A DNA stretch of 64,000 nt, taken from Charina bottae. Its lineage: Eukaryota; Chordata; Lepidosauria; Squamata; Charinaidae. The DNA is taken from the NCBI GenBank assembly GCA_023362775.1, contig JALMGJ010000016.1, forward strand, positions 2,836,001 to 2,900,000, read 5' to 3'. A program made the position numbers and the translations under genes. Below are positions 43,640 to 56,617 of the stretch, one piece after another. A model generated the notes under the pieces. That model saw only the letters and a list, made by a program, of their open reading frames with translations. It did not search any database and was not told the DNA's origin. Position 1 is the stretch's first letter; each line of letters starts with the position of its first letter.

Positions 43640-45000
43640 TACCTTTATACTCCTGGCTCCAGTTCTTTGCTTTGTTAATCTATAGATAGACTGTATTTAA
43701 AAGATGTTATGGAAGAGGAACAAGTTCTACCTGACAAGATTGAGACAGATTTGAAAGTAGATTTAAAAATGACAGACTACAATGACATGGAAAGGGATGT
43801 CATACTGGACATACAAAAGAAGCCGGCTGATGTCTTAATAATTAAAAGGTATATACAAATAACAAACGAAAGAGTGAACAGGATAACTTTCCTTTATTTG
43901 ATTTACAAAAGAAACTTGTTAAAGTTTTGAAGGATTTTGTGAGAAGGGACTATGAAAAAATGAAAAGAAATCAAGTTCTACAACATTATCTGAGACTAAA
44001 GATCAGAATTGTTAGAAATAAAAGGAAGGAATATAAAGTTGGTTTATTTGATCAAGGTTAATATATATACATTGTTATCTCTGGTAACCCTTAATAGACT
44101 TTTGCTGACATCAGGACTGAAATGACAAGGTTTTATGAATTTGTTTATAGATAAGAGATGGGATATGGGAAGAAGAGATCATTTGTTGTATTTTAGGAGA
44201 ACGTGATAAATTACTAAAATTGTTTATACTTGTTGTGATGAAGGGGGAAATCACTTCATTATATATTCCTTTTTCTTTACTATATTCTTATTTCAATTTC
44301 TTTTCTATTTCTCTTTCTATTTTCCCCTTTTTTTCTATAACAAGTTAAATGTTTTAAATACCTGGGCTTAGTATTTCAGGCCTCTAGGAAATTAATAGTC
44401 CAGGTAAACTATGCCACTTCTACTGCCCAGAAGAGCTCACAAGCAATAATAAAAATTTACAGATAACAGGGGCAAATTATATCCCAACAGCAATTAAACT
44501 GTTTATGGCCAAAACAGTTGCCCAACTACTATATGGGATACAAGTTGGCCCATACACAAACCTAAGGGCTTGTGAAACTATCCAATCAAATTTCCTTAGG
44601 TCTTTGTTTGGTACCCCAGAATGCACCCCCAATGCAGTTTTGAGGCTTGAAGCAAATGTGCCAAGTATTAAGGCTCAGGCCTGGATCAGAATTTTAACTT
44701 CAGGACTCAAAATTATGTTCGAGCCTACAGGCCTGATGCCTTTGCTGTTGTCAGACAGCTACCAATCTCACTGGCACCACACTTGTACAAAATAATTTTT
44801 GTTTGATTGTTTGTTTGTTTGATTGTTGAATTAAACTATTTTCTTTTCTGTAAAGGCTGGTCAAAAACCGTAATAAAGTTATTCTATTCTATTCTATTCT
44901 ATTCTATTCTATTCTATTCTAATTTTTTTCTTTTTTTTTCTTTTTTATTAGTTTTTACTGTTGTAATTGTAATCTTTAATAAAATTACTATTTAAAAAAA
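43640..45000 (+). mobile_element. L1-like non-autonomous element (5'-truncated or degraded), split by a LINE
   Basis: Residual coding blocks include ILDIQKKPADVL (about 43800), then FDLQKKLVKVLKDFVRRDYE, MKRNQVLQHYLRLKIRI and NKRKEYKVGLFDQG (43895-44060). Next come 3' sequence TTTATACTTGTTGTGATGAA and a pyrimidine-rich tract to 44340. The tract resumes at 44921 with TTTTTTTCTTTTTTTTTCTT and ends TTAATAAAATTACTATTTAAAAAAA near 45000. The 44341-44920 insert is a different LINE. Similar blocks on the minus strand at 22685-23825 define a repeated family. The end resembles the 3' terminus of the element at 57283-60153. Confidence 0.5.
44341..44920 (+). mobile_element. LINE 3' fragment with (ATTCT)8 tail, nested
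   Basis: Starts with FKYLGLVFQAS, the RT-thumb 'YLG' block of non-LTR elements. A frame (44505-44795) follows with AQLLYGIQVGPYTNLRACET, IQSNFLRSLFGTPECTPNAV, LRLEANVPSIKAQAWIRIL and MPLLLSDSYQSHW. The 3' end is CCGTAATAAAGTT and exactly eight ATTCT units (44881-44920). I recognise the C-terminal domain as belonging to an APE-type LINE but cannot fix the clade (CR1/L2-related or Vingi/Ingi-like). It is inserted in the L1-like element around it. Confidence 0.6.
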
Positions 45001-45672
45001 TCTACTTGCAATATGTTTTTTTTTCCTGTATAATTTCCTCCAGGTAATATGTTTCTGTGACTGTGTCTTAAATTTGCTTATTTGTATAAATTTTCAACTG
45101 GAATATAATATTTACTACCAGATTCCTTTTGTTGCTGCTCACTGATGCTACAATGGAATCAGTTTTGGCAGATTATATCATATCATTTCCATTGAAATCA
45201 ATATTAGACTTCTTTTATACTCCCAACAGGTCATTGCCAGTGAAAATACAGCTTTTCTCTGACTCATGCATTTCACAGTGCTCCCTCTTGCTTAATGTCT
45301 CATCAGTCCAGTTATAACCTGTTTTGTAGGAGTTTTTTTAAAAAATAAACAAACAAACAAATCTAATCAAAATACCACCAGGCATAGTTAACTGGAGCCA
45401 TGTGGTGGTGAGAGTCTCCCTACATAACCTTGATACAGTAATTCCCATTTCCCAGTTTCCTTCTTTTGGTCATGATCACAATCCTAAGAATTAGTTCATG
45501 ACAGACCTGGTTCCCACCTTGCAGTGTGGTGCAGTAAGTAGATAATTGAAGTAGAACTAGGGAAAGTCAGATTCATATCCTCACTTAGCCACATTAGTGA
45601 ATGACTTTGCCAGATAGGTATAATACATTTTATGAAAAGCTATATATACTACCTAGAGTCTTTAAATGAAGG
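45001..45672. other. No feature seen
   Basis: No gene or repeat recognised. Confidence 0.45.
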
Positions 45673-45673
45673 A

Positions 45674-45739
<66 letters not shown>

Positions 45740-45777
45740 CCTACCTACCTACCTACCTACCTACCTACCTACCTACC
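45673..45777. repeat. (CTAT)n to (CTAC)n compound microsatellite
   Basis: About 16 CTAT units change at about 45738 to about 10 CTAC/ACCT units. Confidence 0.95.
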
Positions 45778-48440
45778 TTTCATCTCAAGCAGTAAAAGGG
45801 CATGCCTTGGCTGGCCCCAAAGAGGATCTGGTTGCACTCTACTTTCATAACGTTGTTGACAAATGCTGGCTAGAAATTCTGGAATTTGGAATTCGAACAC
45901 GTGAGAACATGTGGTTACAGAATCACAGAAGGCTGTGATTGGCTTTATAACATTTGCCTGGTATGCTGAAAATGGCTAAAGGAAGGGTTTTCTACACCCC
46001 CTGCCCTTCCATTATATTAGAATTGGGAACAATTGCAATTCAGGACACCTGAATCAAATAAATTCTCTTTACACAACTTACAATGGATTTATGAAAGTGA
46101 CTGTCAGAAAATGAGATGATGACCTCTATTTTAAACAGCTGGAAAAGATGTTGATCCTCTCAACATGTTGCTAAACTACATTTCCCAACTTCTATGTCTG
46201 TTATCCATGTTGGCTAAGGCTTTTGATGGTTCAAAATTTGGAGGGCCATACAATGTCCATTCTTAATATAGATAAATTTAATAGGGCGCGCATTATGTTA
46301 CCCATGATGACTGCCCCACAGGAGCAGAAGGTTGCTATTTTCCTCAAGATCTCCTTATAGATGTTCTGGGGGGCCTGGCTCGAAGCAGGAAGTTAGATTA
46401 CTTTGCTATGTCTCTTTATTTGTTTAAAACAACCAATCAAGAAAGAATAAACAAACCTGCAGGAATGTAACAGTAATTTATGGAGATAAATGGAGATATT
46501 CCAGTTCCTTTCGCCTTCCCTGATACATAGTATTTCAGTGTATTTAGTTATTTTATACTGTAACATAAGAGGGAAAAATATTTCTGTCCCCAAAACCATG
46601 CAATGTAAATTTAAATAAAAGGTGAAATATAACATTGGCAAAGAAGAATGGAAAAAGGGCAACTTACTTACTTTTTTTCAATTCAATTATAATATCTTTT
46701 TCTCAGACTGAACCAAAAAATGGCCACTGCATGGTTAGTTTGTCCTCCAATAAACAGGTTACGATTTGGGCCTACCGAACTGAGTAGCTTTTGTTTTCTA
46801 TGAAAGTAAAGGAGCTGAAGAATCTCCTGTCCATGTGGCCTATAAAATAATTCTCCTTTAATAGATGTCTTTTAAGAAGGAAAAAGTAGAATGAGGTGGG
46901 AGGAACAATTGTATAAGATTCTCATATATATTTCAGATGAAAAGTCTAGATCTTCATTGGAAAGCTGCTGTATTTAGAAGCATCTGACCTATCTAGGATT
47001 TACGGATTTAATTACCTAAGCAGAAAGGCACTCATAAGACATCAAAAACACACACTTTAGAGCAGGTTGAACATTTTAATTCGAAGCTTGGCTTGATGCT
47101 CGTTCAGAAGATGTTTGTGTACATTTAATGGGAGAGACTGAAAATCCACTGAGGAATTTTCCAGAACTCCTGGCAGAATAAGAAAAAGTTAGATGTGTTT
47201 GTTTCAAAAGTTTCTTTGCTATGTTCATTCTAGGGCCTTGAAATGTGATGCCTAATAAGTTAGGCATTGTAAATTCTCTAGACAATCACTCTGATTGCAC
47301 TTGTACAGTAACTTTTCAAGGCATTTGATTTTTTTCCATTAAAGCTGAACTGATATCAAACTGACTGTGATATACCAAGATTCAAGCCACAGAGAGAAAG
47401 AGAAAAACAGCAATTAATTTAAGATTAAGTTAAAATCAGAAAGGCTGTCTAAATCAGAAATAACCAACATGTGGCCCAAGATGTTGACATACTTGAATTC
47501 CTATCAGTCCTTACTATTTTCAGTGCTAGCTAGGGGTGATATGAGCTGGATCCTTGTTAATCATGTACATTCAACCAGATCAAAAATAGAACATTTCAAA
47601 AAAGTAATGCATTTACTTTGCAATTTCTGTAGCTGACCATATGTTCAGACATGGGAATATTCTGTGAGAGGAATTATCTCAAGACATCTGCCCTGGTTAT
47701 AACAGGAGTGCAGAGAGCTGGGGAAGCAGGGCACTGCCAGAGGTACTGTATATCTTTTCTGCAGATCAATCAAAAGACACTTGATTCAGGAGCAGGTTTT
47801 CCTGCTGCTTGCTTTATTGAAAGAACTAACTCCAGTGAGATCTGAAAGAATTGTAACCTGTACAGGCCACCCAAGGCCATCAGGAGCAGGGAAGTGCTTA
47901 ATCAAAATAATAACAATAATAATCCAAGATATAAAGATATAAAGATATAATTGCTCTGTGAAAGGCTGAGGCACTCACAAACACTCTTTGGCCAGTTCAC
48001 AACTTAGCTAAGAGCAAGAACCTTATATCTGACTCAAAAGTATTTCAATGAAATGTTCTTTCTGCTTCCTCCCTCCCGTGTTGCTTATTCCATACTGCCT
48101 TCTGTGCATTGCATTCTCTACTGCCCTTTTGTTGTAGAGATTTCAAACTCAAACAAGCTCCATACTAGTTGGCCTGCTAAGCTTGAATATGTGTGGATTC
48201 TATGAATCCCCTTCAATTCTGTTGATGGAGCTCTTGGAGCACATTTGAACTTGTTGGATGCAGTTCTTCAGTCCATCTCTTTACCACCTCCATATAAAAA
48301 GAAGAGCTGTTTTGCTAAGCAAAACAGGGTATGTGCATGATTCATAACTGCTCTCTTGTTCTATTAAATCAATGTGCTTAACATTTAGGACATAAATGCT
48401 GCTGACGAAGAGGGGGGGTTATTTATTTTCAGGGTAGTGA
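45778..48440. other. No gene; two possible old MITE fragments
   Basis: 46165-46265 (AACATGTTGCTAAACTACAT, CATTTCCCAACTTC, TTTGGAGGGCCATA) and 47460-47560 (CAACATGTGGCCCAAGATGT, GGGGTGATATGAGCTGG) resemble the palindromic amniote repeat at 51729-51878, heavily decayed. Otherwise unique. Confidence 0.35.
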
Positions 48441-48529
48441 GGCCTTTCCCTGGCCAGCAGCTCAGCTCAGCTCAGCTCAGCCCTGCCTGCCTGCCTGACT
48501 GCAATCTTCTCTTTCCATCAGGCAGGAAG

Positions 48530-49190
48530 CTCAAGAGCAAGCTATTCGAATTAATGCAATCAAGGCCACAATTGAAAAATCATCAAATGATTCAAAGTGC
48601 AGACTGTGCAAAGAAGCAGAAGAAACAGTAGATCATATACTCAGCTCATGCAAGAAGATTGCACAAACTGACTATAAACAACGACATAACACAGTCACCA
48701 GAATGATTCACTGGAACATCTGTAAAAATTATCATTTGCCAGTGATGAAAAATTGGTGGGAACATATAGATGAGAAAGTAGTCGAAAATGAGCAGGTTAA
48801 AATATTGTGGGATTTCTGAATACAAACTGATAAAGTCTTAGTGCATAACACACCAGATTGAACTGTGGTTGAAAAGAAGAAAGTGTGGATAATTGATGTG
48901 GCAATACTAGGGGATAGTAGAAAAGAAGACAAAGAAGTGGAGAAGATCACAAAGTATCAAGATCTGAAAATCGAAGTTGAAAGATTATGGCATAAACCGG
49001 CAGTGGTGGTCCCAGTGTTTATTGGCATACTGGGTGCCATACCAAAAAAACTTGGACGGCACTTAGAAAATCTGCACATCAACAAAATTTCCATCTATCA
49101 ATTACAAAAGGCCACACTGCTTGGATCCGCACATATACCATGCCGATACATTACGACATCCTAGGTTCTTGGGAAGAACTCGATGTGAGT
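48530..49190 (+). mobile_element. R4-clade LINE 3' end: CCHC and restriction-like endonuclease
   Basis: One frame with two stops encodes QEQAIRINAIKATIEKS, a CCHC motif CRLCKEAEETVDHILSSC, RMIHWNICKNYHLPVMKNWW, VENEQVKILWDF (then a TGA), IQTDKVLVHNTPD (then a TGA) and KKVWIIDVAILGDSRKEDKE, VEKITKYQDLKIEVERLW, VVPVFIGILGAIPKKLG and YQLQKATLLGSAHI. This is the complete C-terminal nuclease region of R4-type LINEs; the PD...D...K layout of the PD-(D/E)XK fold is visible. RT is absent through 5' truncation. A (AAT)n run follows at 49244. It is the best preserved of the three R4 fragments. Confidence 0.85.
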
Positions 49191-49243
49191 GAAGGCCAAC
49201 ACCAGCTAAAGGACTGGCAGCTGTGATTTGATGTTGTTGTGCA

Positions 49244-49288
<45 letters not shown>
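49244..49288. repeat. (AAT)n at the R4 3' end
   Basis: Trinucleotide run about 50 bp after the R4 coding end. Confidence 0.93.
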
Positions 49289-49289
<1 letters not shown>

Positions 49290-51728
49290 TATTTGGCAGC
49301 CAAAAAGGGGAAAAAGAAAAGGTAAATTCACAGGGCAGGCAAACCTTTCAATACTGGGGCAGAGGGAGATAGTTCTGACTGTCTGCAAGATTAGGTTTAG
49401 GCATAGAGAACATAGAATTTGAAGAGCTTTATTTTAAAACATTTTTTAAGTAATCAATTAATAGACTACTTCTCCAGACTGGCATGTAATATTTTCTGCC
49501 AGGATATCCTCCTGCCCTAGAGGAGTTAATTGATTGGAAAGGGTTGTGTCTTGCATGAGTGATCCAAAACATTGAGGTAGCTTAATAGAAATCTCTCTCC
49601 TTGCATGGTTTTCCTTTCGTATACCTATCCAGCCAGGATAAATTATTGTTGCATTGTTGAGTTCTAAGAAGACTAGGACTAAAGTGCCATATATGGGCTA
49701 AAAACATCCAGCTGACCACTAGATGGTAGCAACAAGTTAACATTTTTCTGTATCTGGTTGCTGCTGTTTCATGGCTTTCTGGATTGTTGTATCTGAAGGG
49801 GGTCAAACTGTTTCAGCTTCTGTTTCCAAAAAAACATGGAATGCTCAAATCGGTTTGAGTTTTGTTCTGAGGAATCATGGCTAATTTGAACTGATTTGAA
49901 AAAGAACTTGGGGGATGGACTGTTTTGTTTCAAGTTCAGAAAAAAGCCCATTTTCTATTTCGCGCACACCCTACTCTTAGCCACTGCAGTTTTCCATTCT
50001 TCCAGATGTCCCTAGACAGTTCCTGACTCAATAAACATACCAGAGGACATTTAAAAGCATATTTTGATAGAACTGTATAAGGCTTTACCTAAATAAATGC
50101 AGGTTTGTGATTAAAAAATATAGTTTGATGTGCTATTATTTTGTTAATGTATCATTACAATCATTTTTAGCTTGCCTTTCTTCCTATATGTAAATATGCA
50201 ATCAAGAACAAATATGTGGATTCTTTTTAAATGCAGAAACACTACAGAATGGACTGCTAGTAAAGACATAAGAAAATGCTGTCATCTATTAAAGTTGTCA
50301 TTTCTGAGTAGGATTCAAATAAGACAGCTTCTACCCATAGCTCCAAATATTCAGCAGTATTTTGATACTCGCTGTGTAGTCTCAGGATCAAAATTGTTCT
50401 AAGAAAAAGGAAGCAGATTTAAAAGATAATCCTTTCAAGGCTATTCTTTAAGTGGGAGCAAGTATTAATCATTTGGTCTTGTCAGGTGTTTATAGCCTCC
50501 TTTTTAAACCTTTAACTCTGTTTGCACTTAATTGGCTATCTTAACTGCAAGTAAGTGGCCTACACTGTCCCTTTTCTAAACTATTTTATTACTTTCATGA
50601 AACCTTCCTTGATAATCTCTTTCATTTATTTGACTATTTTTATTCTTATTAAAATCTTGCTGATATTCAATCTGTACTCTCCCCCGCCCCATTTCCTAAT
50701 TAAAGGCTGTTGCTGTTTTCTCAATCTCTCTGGCCATAATGGGCAAGTGATCCCCGTGGCTTGCTTGTAACATTTTACCCATTTAAAATTGTATCTTGCT
50801 CCAGTGTCCTCTTCTCCAGGCTTAACCATTTTTTTTACACAATTTCTCATCAAAACCCAATTCTTTTGCTGAGTTATTACTCTTTGGTGAATCCCCTGTA
50901 GCATGACCATCTGAGGCCTAGCTATGGCTACATTAAATGGAACAATTTCATTCCGTGCAACAAATGCAAGGCATCTGCTACTTTTTATTTATATGACATT
51001 GACTTGGAAAGCTTGAAAAATTTATGTGCCTTGCTTCCCAAGCACCTCAACTTTGAAGCTGGTAGTGAGAAATTTGATTGAACCACATTTACTTTTATAC
51101 CCTTAATTTTGGCAAATCTCAACAGTCTGCAAGTATTCTGTTAATGTTATGGAAGGGATTTAGAATATTCAGACAATGAAAGCAAATTCTCTAATGCTAA
51201 GATAGTCACTTCCAGATCCAGTAGAAACCTTTTGTATCACTGTTGGCCAAATTTTAATCAAGTTAACCAAAAGGTTTACTCACCATTTCACCCATGGTAA
51301 AAAGAAACAAGCTTTTATGCTGTAAATGAAAAAAAGATGCCACCCTTGGATTCTGTATCTTTCTTTCTGGGAGCTTAAATTCCATAATAAACTTATTGCC
51401 TTTCCAACTCTTCTCTCAACATAAAAGTTACGTACAAGCAGAGTCCAGCAGAATATTAGGATAGACTTGGGAAAAACAAGCAAACAAATAAATTGCTTTT
51501 GCACAACTGAAACTGGTTACTGAATTAACTCATTTTATGGCTTCAGACAATACAAATCATAAACTAGACAAACAGGCTGGGTTTGCACAATACTGTACGC
51601 CAAACCATAAAATCATACACCATTGTTACTGCTAACAAAATATATTATGTAAAAAGAGCTGCTAGGTTTTAACTCACATTGATTACCTGTGTTATGTGAA
51701 CATAGTTATAGCACATAATACATCCATG
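49289..51728. other. No gene seen
   Basis: Unique-looking DNA. CCACTAGATGGTAG (49716-49729) is one base from the CTCF core consensus. Confidence 0.45.
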
Positions 51729-51878
51729 TATATCAGTCTTCCCCAATTGGGCATTTGCTAGATATGTGGACTTCAACTCCCAGAATTTTCAGCAAAGGCC
51801 ATGAGGATTGAGCCTGAGGATTTATGGGAGATGATGTCTGCTCATCTGGATAATATCCAGGTTGGGAAAGGTAGCTGT
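51729..51878. mobile_element. Old palindromic MITE (hAT-like ends)
   Basis: Starts CAGTCTTCCCCAATTGGGCA and ends with CCAGGTTGGGAAAGGTAGCTG, so the termini are inverted (CAG...TTCCCCAA / TTGGGAAA...CTG). Inner words GACTTCAACTCCCAGAATTT and GGGAGATGATGTCTGCTCAT are also roughly inverted. A foldback repeat with the words ACTACAACTCCCA / GGGAGTTGTAGT is common in amniote genomes. No clear TSD remains. Confidence 0.5.
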
Positions 51879-51884
51879 ATTAGA

Positions 51885-52077
51885 TAAGGCTTGGGTTTGT
51901 GGTTGCTGGCAGCTACAACGTGACCTTGGGCCAGTCATTCTCTCTCAGCCCAACTCACCTCACAGGGGTGTTGTTGTGGGGAAAATAGGAGGAGGAAGGA
52001 GTATTAGGTATGTTAAGTAAGCCTTGAGTTACTTATACAAATAATAAAGGCGGGATAGAAAATAAATAAATAAATAA
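51885..52077 (+). mobile_element. MIR/CORE-SINE-like element with (AAAT)n tail
   Basis: GTGACCTTGGGCCAGTCATT, TCTCAGCCCAACTCACCTCA, CAGGGGTGTTGTTGTGGGGA and the L2-like end GGCGGGATAGAAAATAAATA give the block order of MIR-type CORE SINEs, which are mobilised by L2. The tRNA head is not recognisable. Confidence 0.7.
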
Positions 52078-55000
52078 AAATAATGATCTATAATCATTTT
52101 TATTTCACTTCAGTCCCTTCAGGTCAATTTGCAATTTTTCTGAGGATTATTCCCAAGGCTGTAAAAATGTATGACCTTGTCAGTAGGGCAAAATACAACA
52201 TATTCTAAATTGCTTTTCATTATTAGCCATTGTCACTGAAGTACTGTAATGCCTCTGCACTGGAATTTCGGATTGTCACTACAATATTTTTTAAAAAAAT
52301 CTGTTGTTCTATTTCCACCATTTCAAAATATATCTTCAGTTTGATGTGTTTCTGATTATAATTGAAGAGGAAGCTCACTTGGGGTTAATTCTGTAAGCCT
52401 TCTATACATCTTATATATCACAGCAGTGTGAAATGTTAGCCAGATCCTTGATTTCAAAATGTGGTTCAGATTATAGAGAAATTCACTATTATCTTCTTCT
52501 TGCTCAGAAGATGTACCACTGTTGTCTACTTAAATCAGATTAAAAATCCATCTGACTTTATTTTTTTCTAGATTCTAGAAAAGACAGGGGTCTATCCTGC
52601 CACATGTGGATCCTTCTTGTGTGAGCACTTTGTTCACTTTCTCATTCTAGGCCATCACAGTTCTATTTGAACTTTTATGGAGCTTATACATCCCTTCTGT
52701 ATTTGCAAACACAGATAATTTGTCCATACATTTGTCTTCCTTGAAGCCACCATGCAAACTGTCTTTACATCCAAGTTATCCACCTGTTTCTCCTGCGTAC
52801 CTGTTATGCACAGCAGTGTTTTTATAATGCTGTGTTTCACCTTTGAGTTAATGTCTTCAGTACTGATTGTATTTCCACCAGTTCTTTGATATGGTGCAGT
52901 TTTCTAATATTTTTGGCAATCTGTCTTGCCATCTAGTGCTCAACTTCCCTTCCTGCACTGAAATTGATTTGGACTGTCCATTTACCTCCAACTGTTTGGG
53001 GAATGGGAAGCAGTTCAGTAATAGTCCAGATTTCATTTTTGTGAAGAGAAAAAATTTCTAATATGAGGACATTTGGCAATGCCCTTCCAGCAAGTTGTTT
53101 TTGCTGTCTCTCTTATTTTCACATCATGGGAGAATCTATAGGTTGTATTCTTTTAGTTTTCCATCTTAATAATCTGAGCTCCAAGTCCGGTTCCTGATGG
53201 GGATGGTCCAGCCTGTACCAAGAGAACTTACAAGTTCTGATTCTGTCTCACAGCAATTCTAAATGACAGGTGTTTGCTCTTTTCTCAGCATCCCACTGTA
53301 AACCAAATATTGGTTTAGCTTTGTCTAAACCAATCGTTATTTCCTTTCAGTGTGAAGCTAGACCACTTGATTCTTTCTTCTATCCATACAAGACAGGCTA
53401 TCTAGTAACACCTTATAAAAGTTGTGCACTATAGCAGCATTATTCTTTCAAGTTGTTTAATAAATTTAGATTGTATAGTATTAGATTTTCTCAAGTAGAT
53501 ATTGGCAGACATATGAAGGCAGATGAGCACACAACTACACGCAATAGCAAGACGTTTTGTTATAGCCTGCTGAAAGTAAGGAAACATTTTCTATAACTAG
53601 ATGTGTTGTGGAATGCATGTTCATATATTTGATTCAAGTGTCTTTTTTTGCAAGATGACTGAAATACTCAAGAAGCAAATGAGTAGGACAGAATGGAGAC
53701 ATTTATAAAGATCTTTGCAGGTTTCTATGGAAAATCATCAGGGATTGAGAATTAAACAAGCAAGGATAATTGGTGGCAAGAGAAAAAAGAGAAGGGTAAA
53801 ATAAAATCCATCAGCAAGCACACTGTGAACATGAAGCAAAAAAAGGGCACAGGACACTCACAATAAATGTCAATTTTATAAACTTTTTAAACCTGGAGAA
53901 ATCCAAAGTAAAAATAGCCAAGTTCTATTGCTCTGGTTTCTGTGACATGCATGGGAGTAAAATGCCCTAAAATACATAATATGCTCTTCTCTGTTTCACT
54001 GGGTTATAAAAGGGAGGGGCGGAAAAACACAACCAGGCTTCCAGGATTCTCTTACTATAGCCTATCCCAATAAGGTATAGTTCTAGTCCTCCTGTCAAGT
54101 TGGTTTCCTGATCTGGTCTACCTTGCAGGGCTTACAGCTAGTGAAGAAGGCATATCTGAGTAATTAGTTTTACTGTTGCAATTAACATCTAGAAGAATCT
54201 CTAGTCTTCAGTTGCAGCATCATGCTCCATACATCTCTAAAGGCATATGGAGTTGGGTTCACATGCAGAAGATTTTTGGCAGTGAATACTTTTCTTCACT
54301 TTGAACCATTTCTAAGAATCACAGATTTTTGTGAAATTCTAGAACATCAACATCTCAGACTTCGTCCTTGGGAAGAAGCTGTAATAGGAGACCAGATTGC
54401 TACCCTCTCCATTGCTCCAGAAAACCTGAGTATATGAGGTTAAAATGACTACCCCTTTGAGAAAACATTACCTCACTCACATGCCTTACAAGTGTGCTTG
54501 TACAGCTGCTTGGTTATAACCTTCCATGAGGGAGGAACTCATTAAGAAGTGCCCCATCTCAGGACTTTTCTTGTCAGATTTTGAAAATTGTGCAAATTTG
54601 GAAGGTAACAGAAGCTTGCCATTACAGCAAGCATAGAAACATGAGGAAACATTAGCAATTAAAAAAAAATCTGAAGAGGAGAAAGGGTTGTATTAGTATG
54701 GACCTGAGGGGGTGGGACAAAGTATTCAGCTACTGTCTGGCAACAGGCAATGTTTGGCTGACCATTTTGTCTACTTAGTTATTAGCCAGAAAGGTCAAAG
54801 CATAGGGCTCCTAGTGTCCTGACGCCCAAGCAGATCTAAAAAAATATTTGAAACTGTCTGGGTGGGACTCAGCAGCCTTTTAAACTGGATTCAAAGGAAC
54901 TGGGAGGTAGGAGAGCTGGTTGAAAAGGTGTTCCATGAGCAAGCCTTTCTTCCATTTGCTTCACCACATGCCTCTTCAAATCATAATAGCTTCACTGCAT

Positions 55001-56087
55001 CACAGGGAGATACTAACAGGCTGCAATGAAGCAATAAAAGCTCTCAGCTTCTCTTGGGTAGCTGCAGTTGGTCATAGTCTGAAAGCAGAGATGGCATGTC
55101 AAACACATCTCCCTTACAAATAATTAAAAGCAAGAATGGGGAATTTAAAATGGCCTGCTTCCTAGAAATAAATGAATATTAACCAACAGGAAATAGGAAA
55201 ACTGAAACGCACCCCCTGCTCTGCGGTGCCTTCGCTTTGGTCTTTTAGTTAGATGTTATGGGCTGCTTCAGGAAGTTCGCAAAAATGGATGCAAGAGAGA
55301 GAGTGTGTGTGTGTTGGTGTGTTCAGGTATTTACCGTAAGTCACTTGCCAATTATATGCCTCCAGGAGCTCTGAGGAGCCATAGAAGCACTCTGCAAATA
55401 CAGGACCACTGGAAAGAGTGCAGCTGTTTCATTCCACAATGCACTCTGGTTTGGGATGTAAAAGCAGAGGAGGTCATAGCCTTACCTTTGGTATAATATA
55501 CTGAGTGTGGATTGGCTCCATAAACAGTACTGAGAGCTGCCATGTTAGTGCTGTATTTGAGAGGAGATTCCACCTTTCCTGGATCTACCCACCTCTTCTG
55601 CATAATTTACTTTTTTTTAAGGCTTCATATTCAAATTTAAATTAATAAGCAGGGTTCTTTGCTTTTATTAGACCCGCTGCCACAAAAAGAATGCTACCTG
55701 AATTCTAAGTTAACAATTATCATCACGTTAGGAGCTGTTTCCTAGCTTCCAGTTCCTAAGAATCTGATTTTATTTAAACCTTGAATGATTATTTAACTCA
55801 TCTAGGATTGCACAAACAACATTTCAGTTTTGAAAAAGATTATTTTTAGGGCACTTGAGCTTATGCTGTAGCTTATTGGATTAGCACTGATAATGCGGAA
55901 GCAAGACACTTCTTCAGTTTTGGGAAACAAGCTTTATTCTGAGAATTTAAATTTACTTTTGTCAAGCTAGGCTGAAGTCTAACAACACAATAGTATTATT
56001 CATATTCCTTCTAGATTCAATAACTTTAAGACAGATTGGAGGAAGTCTCCCACCCTGGTGGGGGGGGTGGATTTCCAAAAACATTGT
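52078..56087. other. No gene seen
   Basis: The longest stretch in the window without a recognisable repeat. Open frames are short with no known motifs. A short GT run lies near 55300-55318 and a G run at 56058-56067. Confidence 0.4.
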
Positions 56088-56508
56088 TGTTGTTTATTCA
56101 TTCAGTCGCTTCCGACTCTTCGTGACTTCATGGACCAGCCCACGCCAGAGCTTCCTGTCGGCCGTCACCATCCCCAGCTCCCCCATGGTTGAGTCTGTCA
56201 CCTCCAGAATATCGTCCATCCATCTTGCCCTTGGTCGGCCCCTCTTCCTTTTGCCTTCCACTTTCCCTAGCATCAGCTTCTTCTCCAGGGTATCCTGTCT
56301 TCTCATTATGTGGCCAAAGTACTTCAGTTTTGCCTTTAATATCATTCCCTCAAGTGAGCAGTCTGGCTTTATTTCCTGGAGTATGGACTGGTTTGATCTT
56401 CTTGCAGTCCAAGGCACTCTCAGAATTTTCCTCCAACACCACAGTTCAAAAGCATCTATCTTCCTTCGCTCAGCCTTCCTTATGGTCCAGCTCTCGCAGC
56501 CATAGGTT
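56088..56508 (-). mobile_element. BovB 3' fragment, 5'-truncated
   Basis: The minus strand encodes WTIRKAERRKIDAFELWCWR (complement of 56440-56490), VPWTARRSNQSILQEIKPDC, KAKLKYFGHIMRRQDTLEKK, KRKRGRPRARWMDDILEVTD and ends RGLVHEVTKSRKRLNE, followed by the AAC-type tail (56088-56096 as TTGTTGTTG). This subfamily differs from copies 1 and 2 (RPRARWMD against RQRMRWLD) and matches 58635-59226. The frame is open from 56417 to 56094. Confidence 0.92.
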
Positions 56509-56568
56509 AATGCTAAAGCAAATATTGCATTTTGGTATATTTAGATTGTTAGCCTGTTTGGTGATCTT

Positions 56569-56571
<3 letters not shown>

Positions 56572-56616
<45 letters not shown>
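56572..56616. repeat. (AAT)n microsatellite
   Basis: Directly visible trinucleotide run. Confidence 0.93.

Positions 56617-56617
<1 letters not shown>

Noticed and set aside
45632..45938. Frames with repeated IYLS and TYLP units
   Set aside because: Translations of the CTAT/CTAC microsatellite.
54222..54437. 71-codon frame (MLHTSLKAYGVGFTCRRF...) as a small gene
   Set aside because: No recognisable motif, no supporting promoter or splice signals, length within chance for this much sequence.
56088..56508. TSD around the minus-strand truncated BovB
   Set aside because: I compared the flanks and found no convincing direct repeat, so none is reported.
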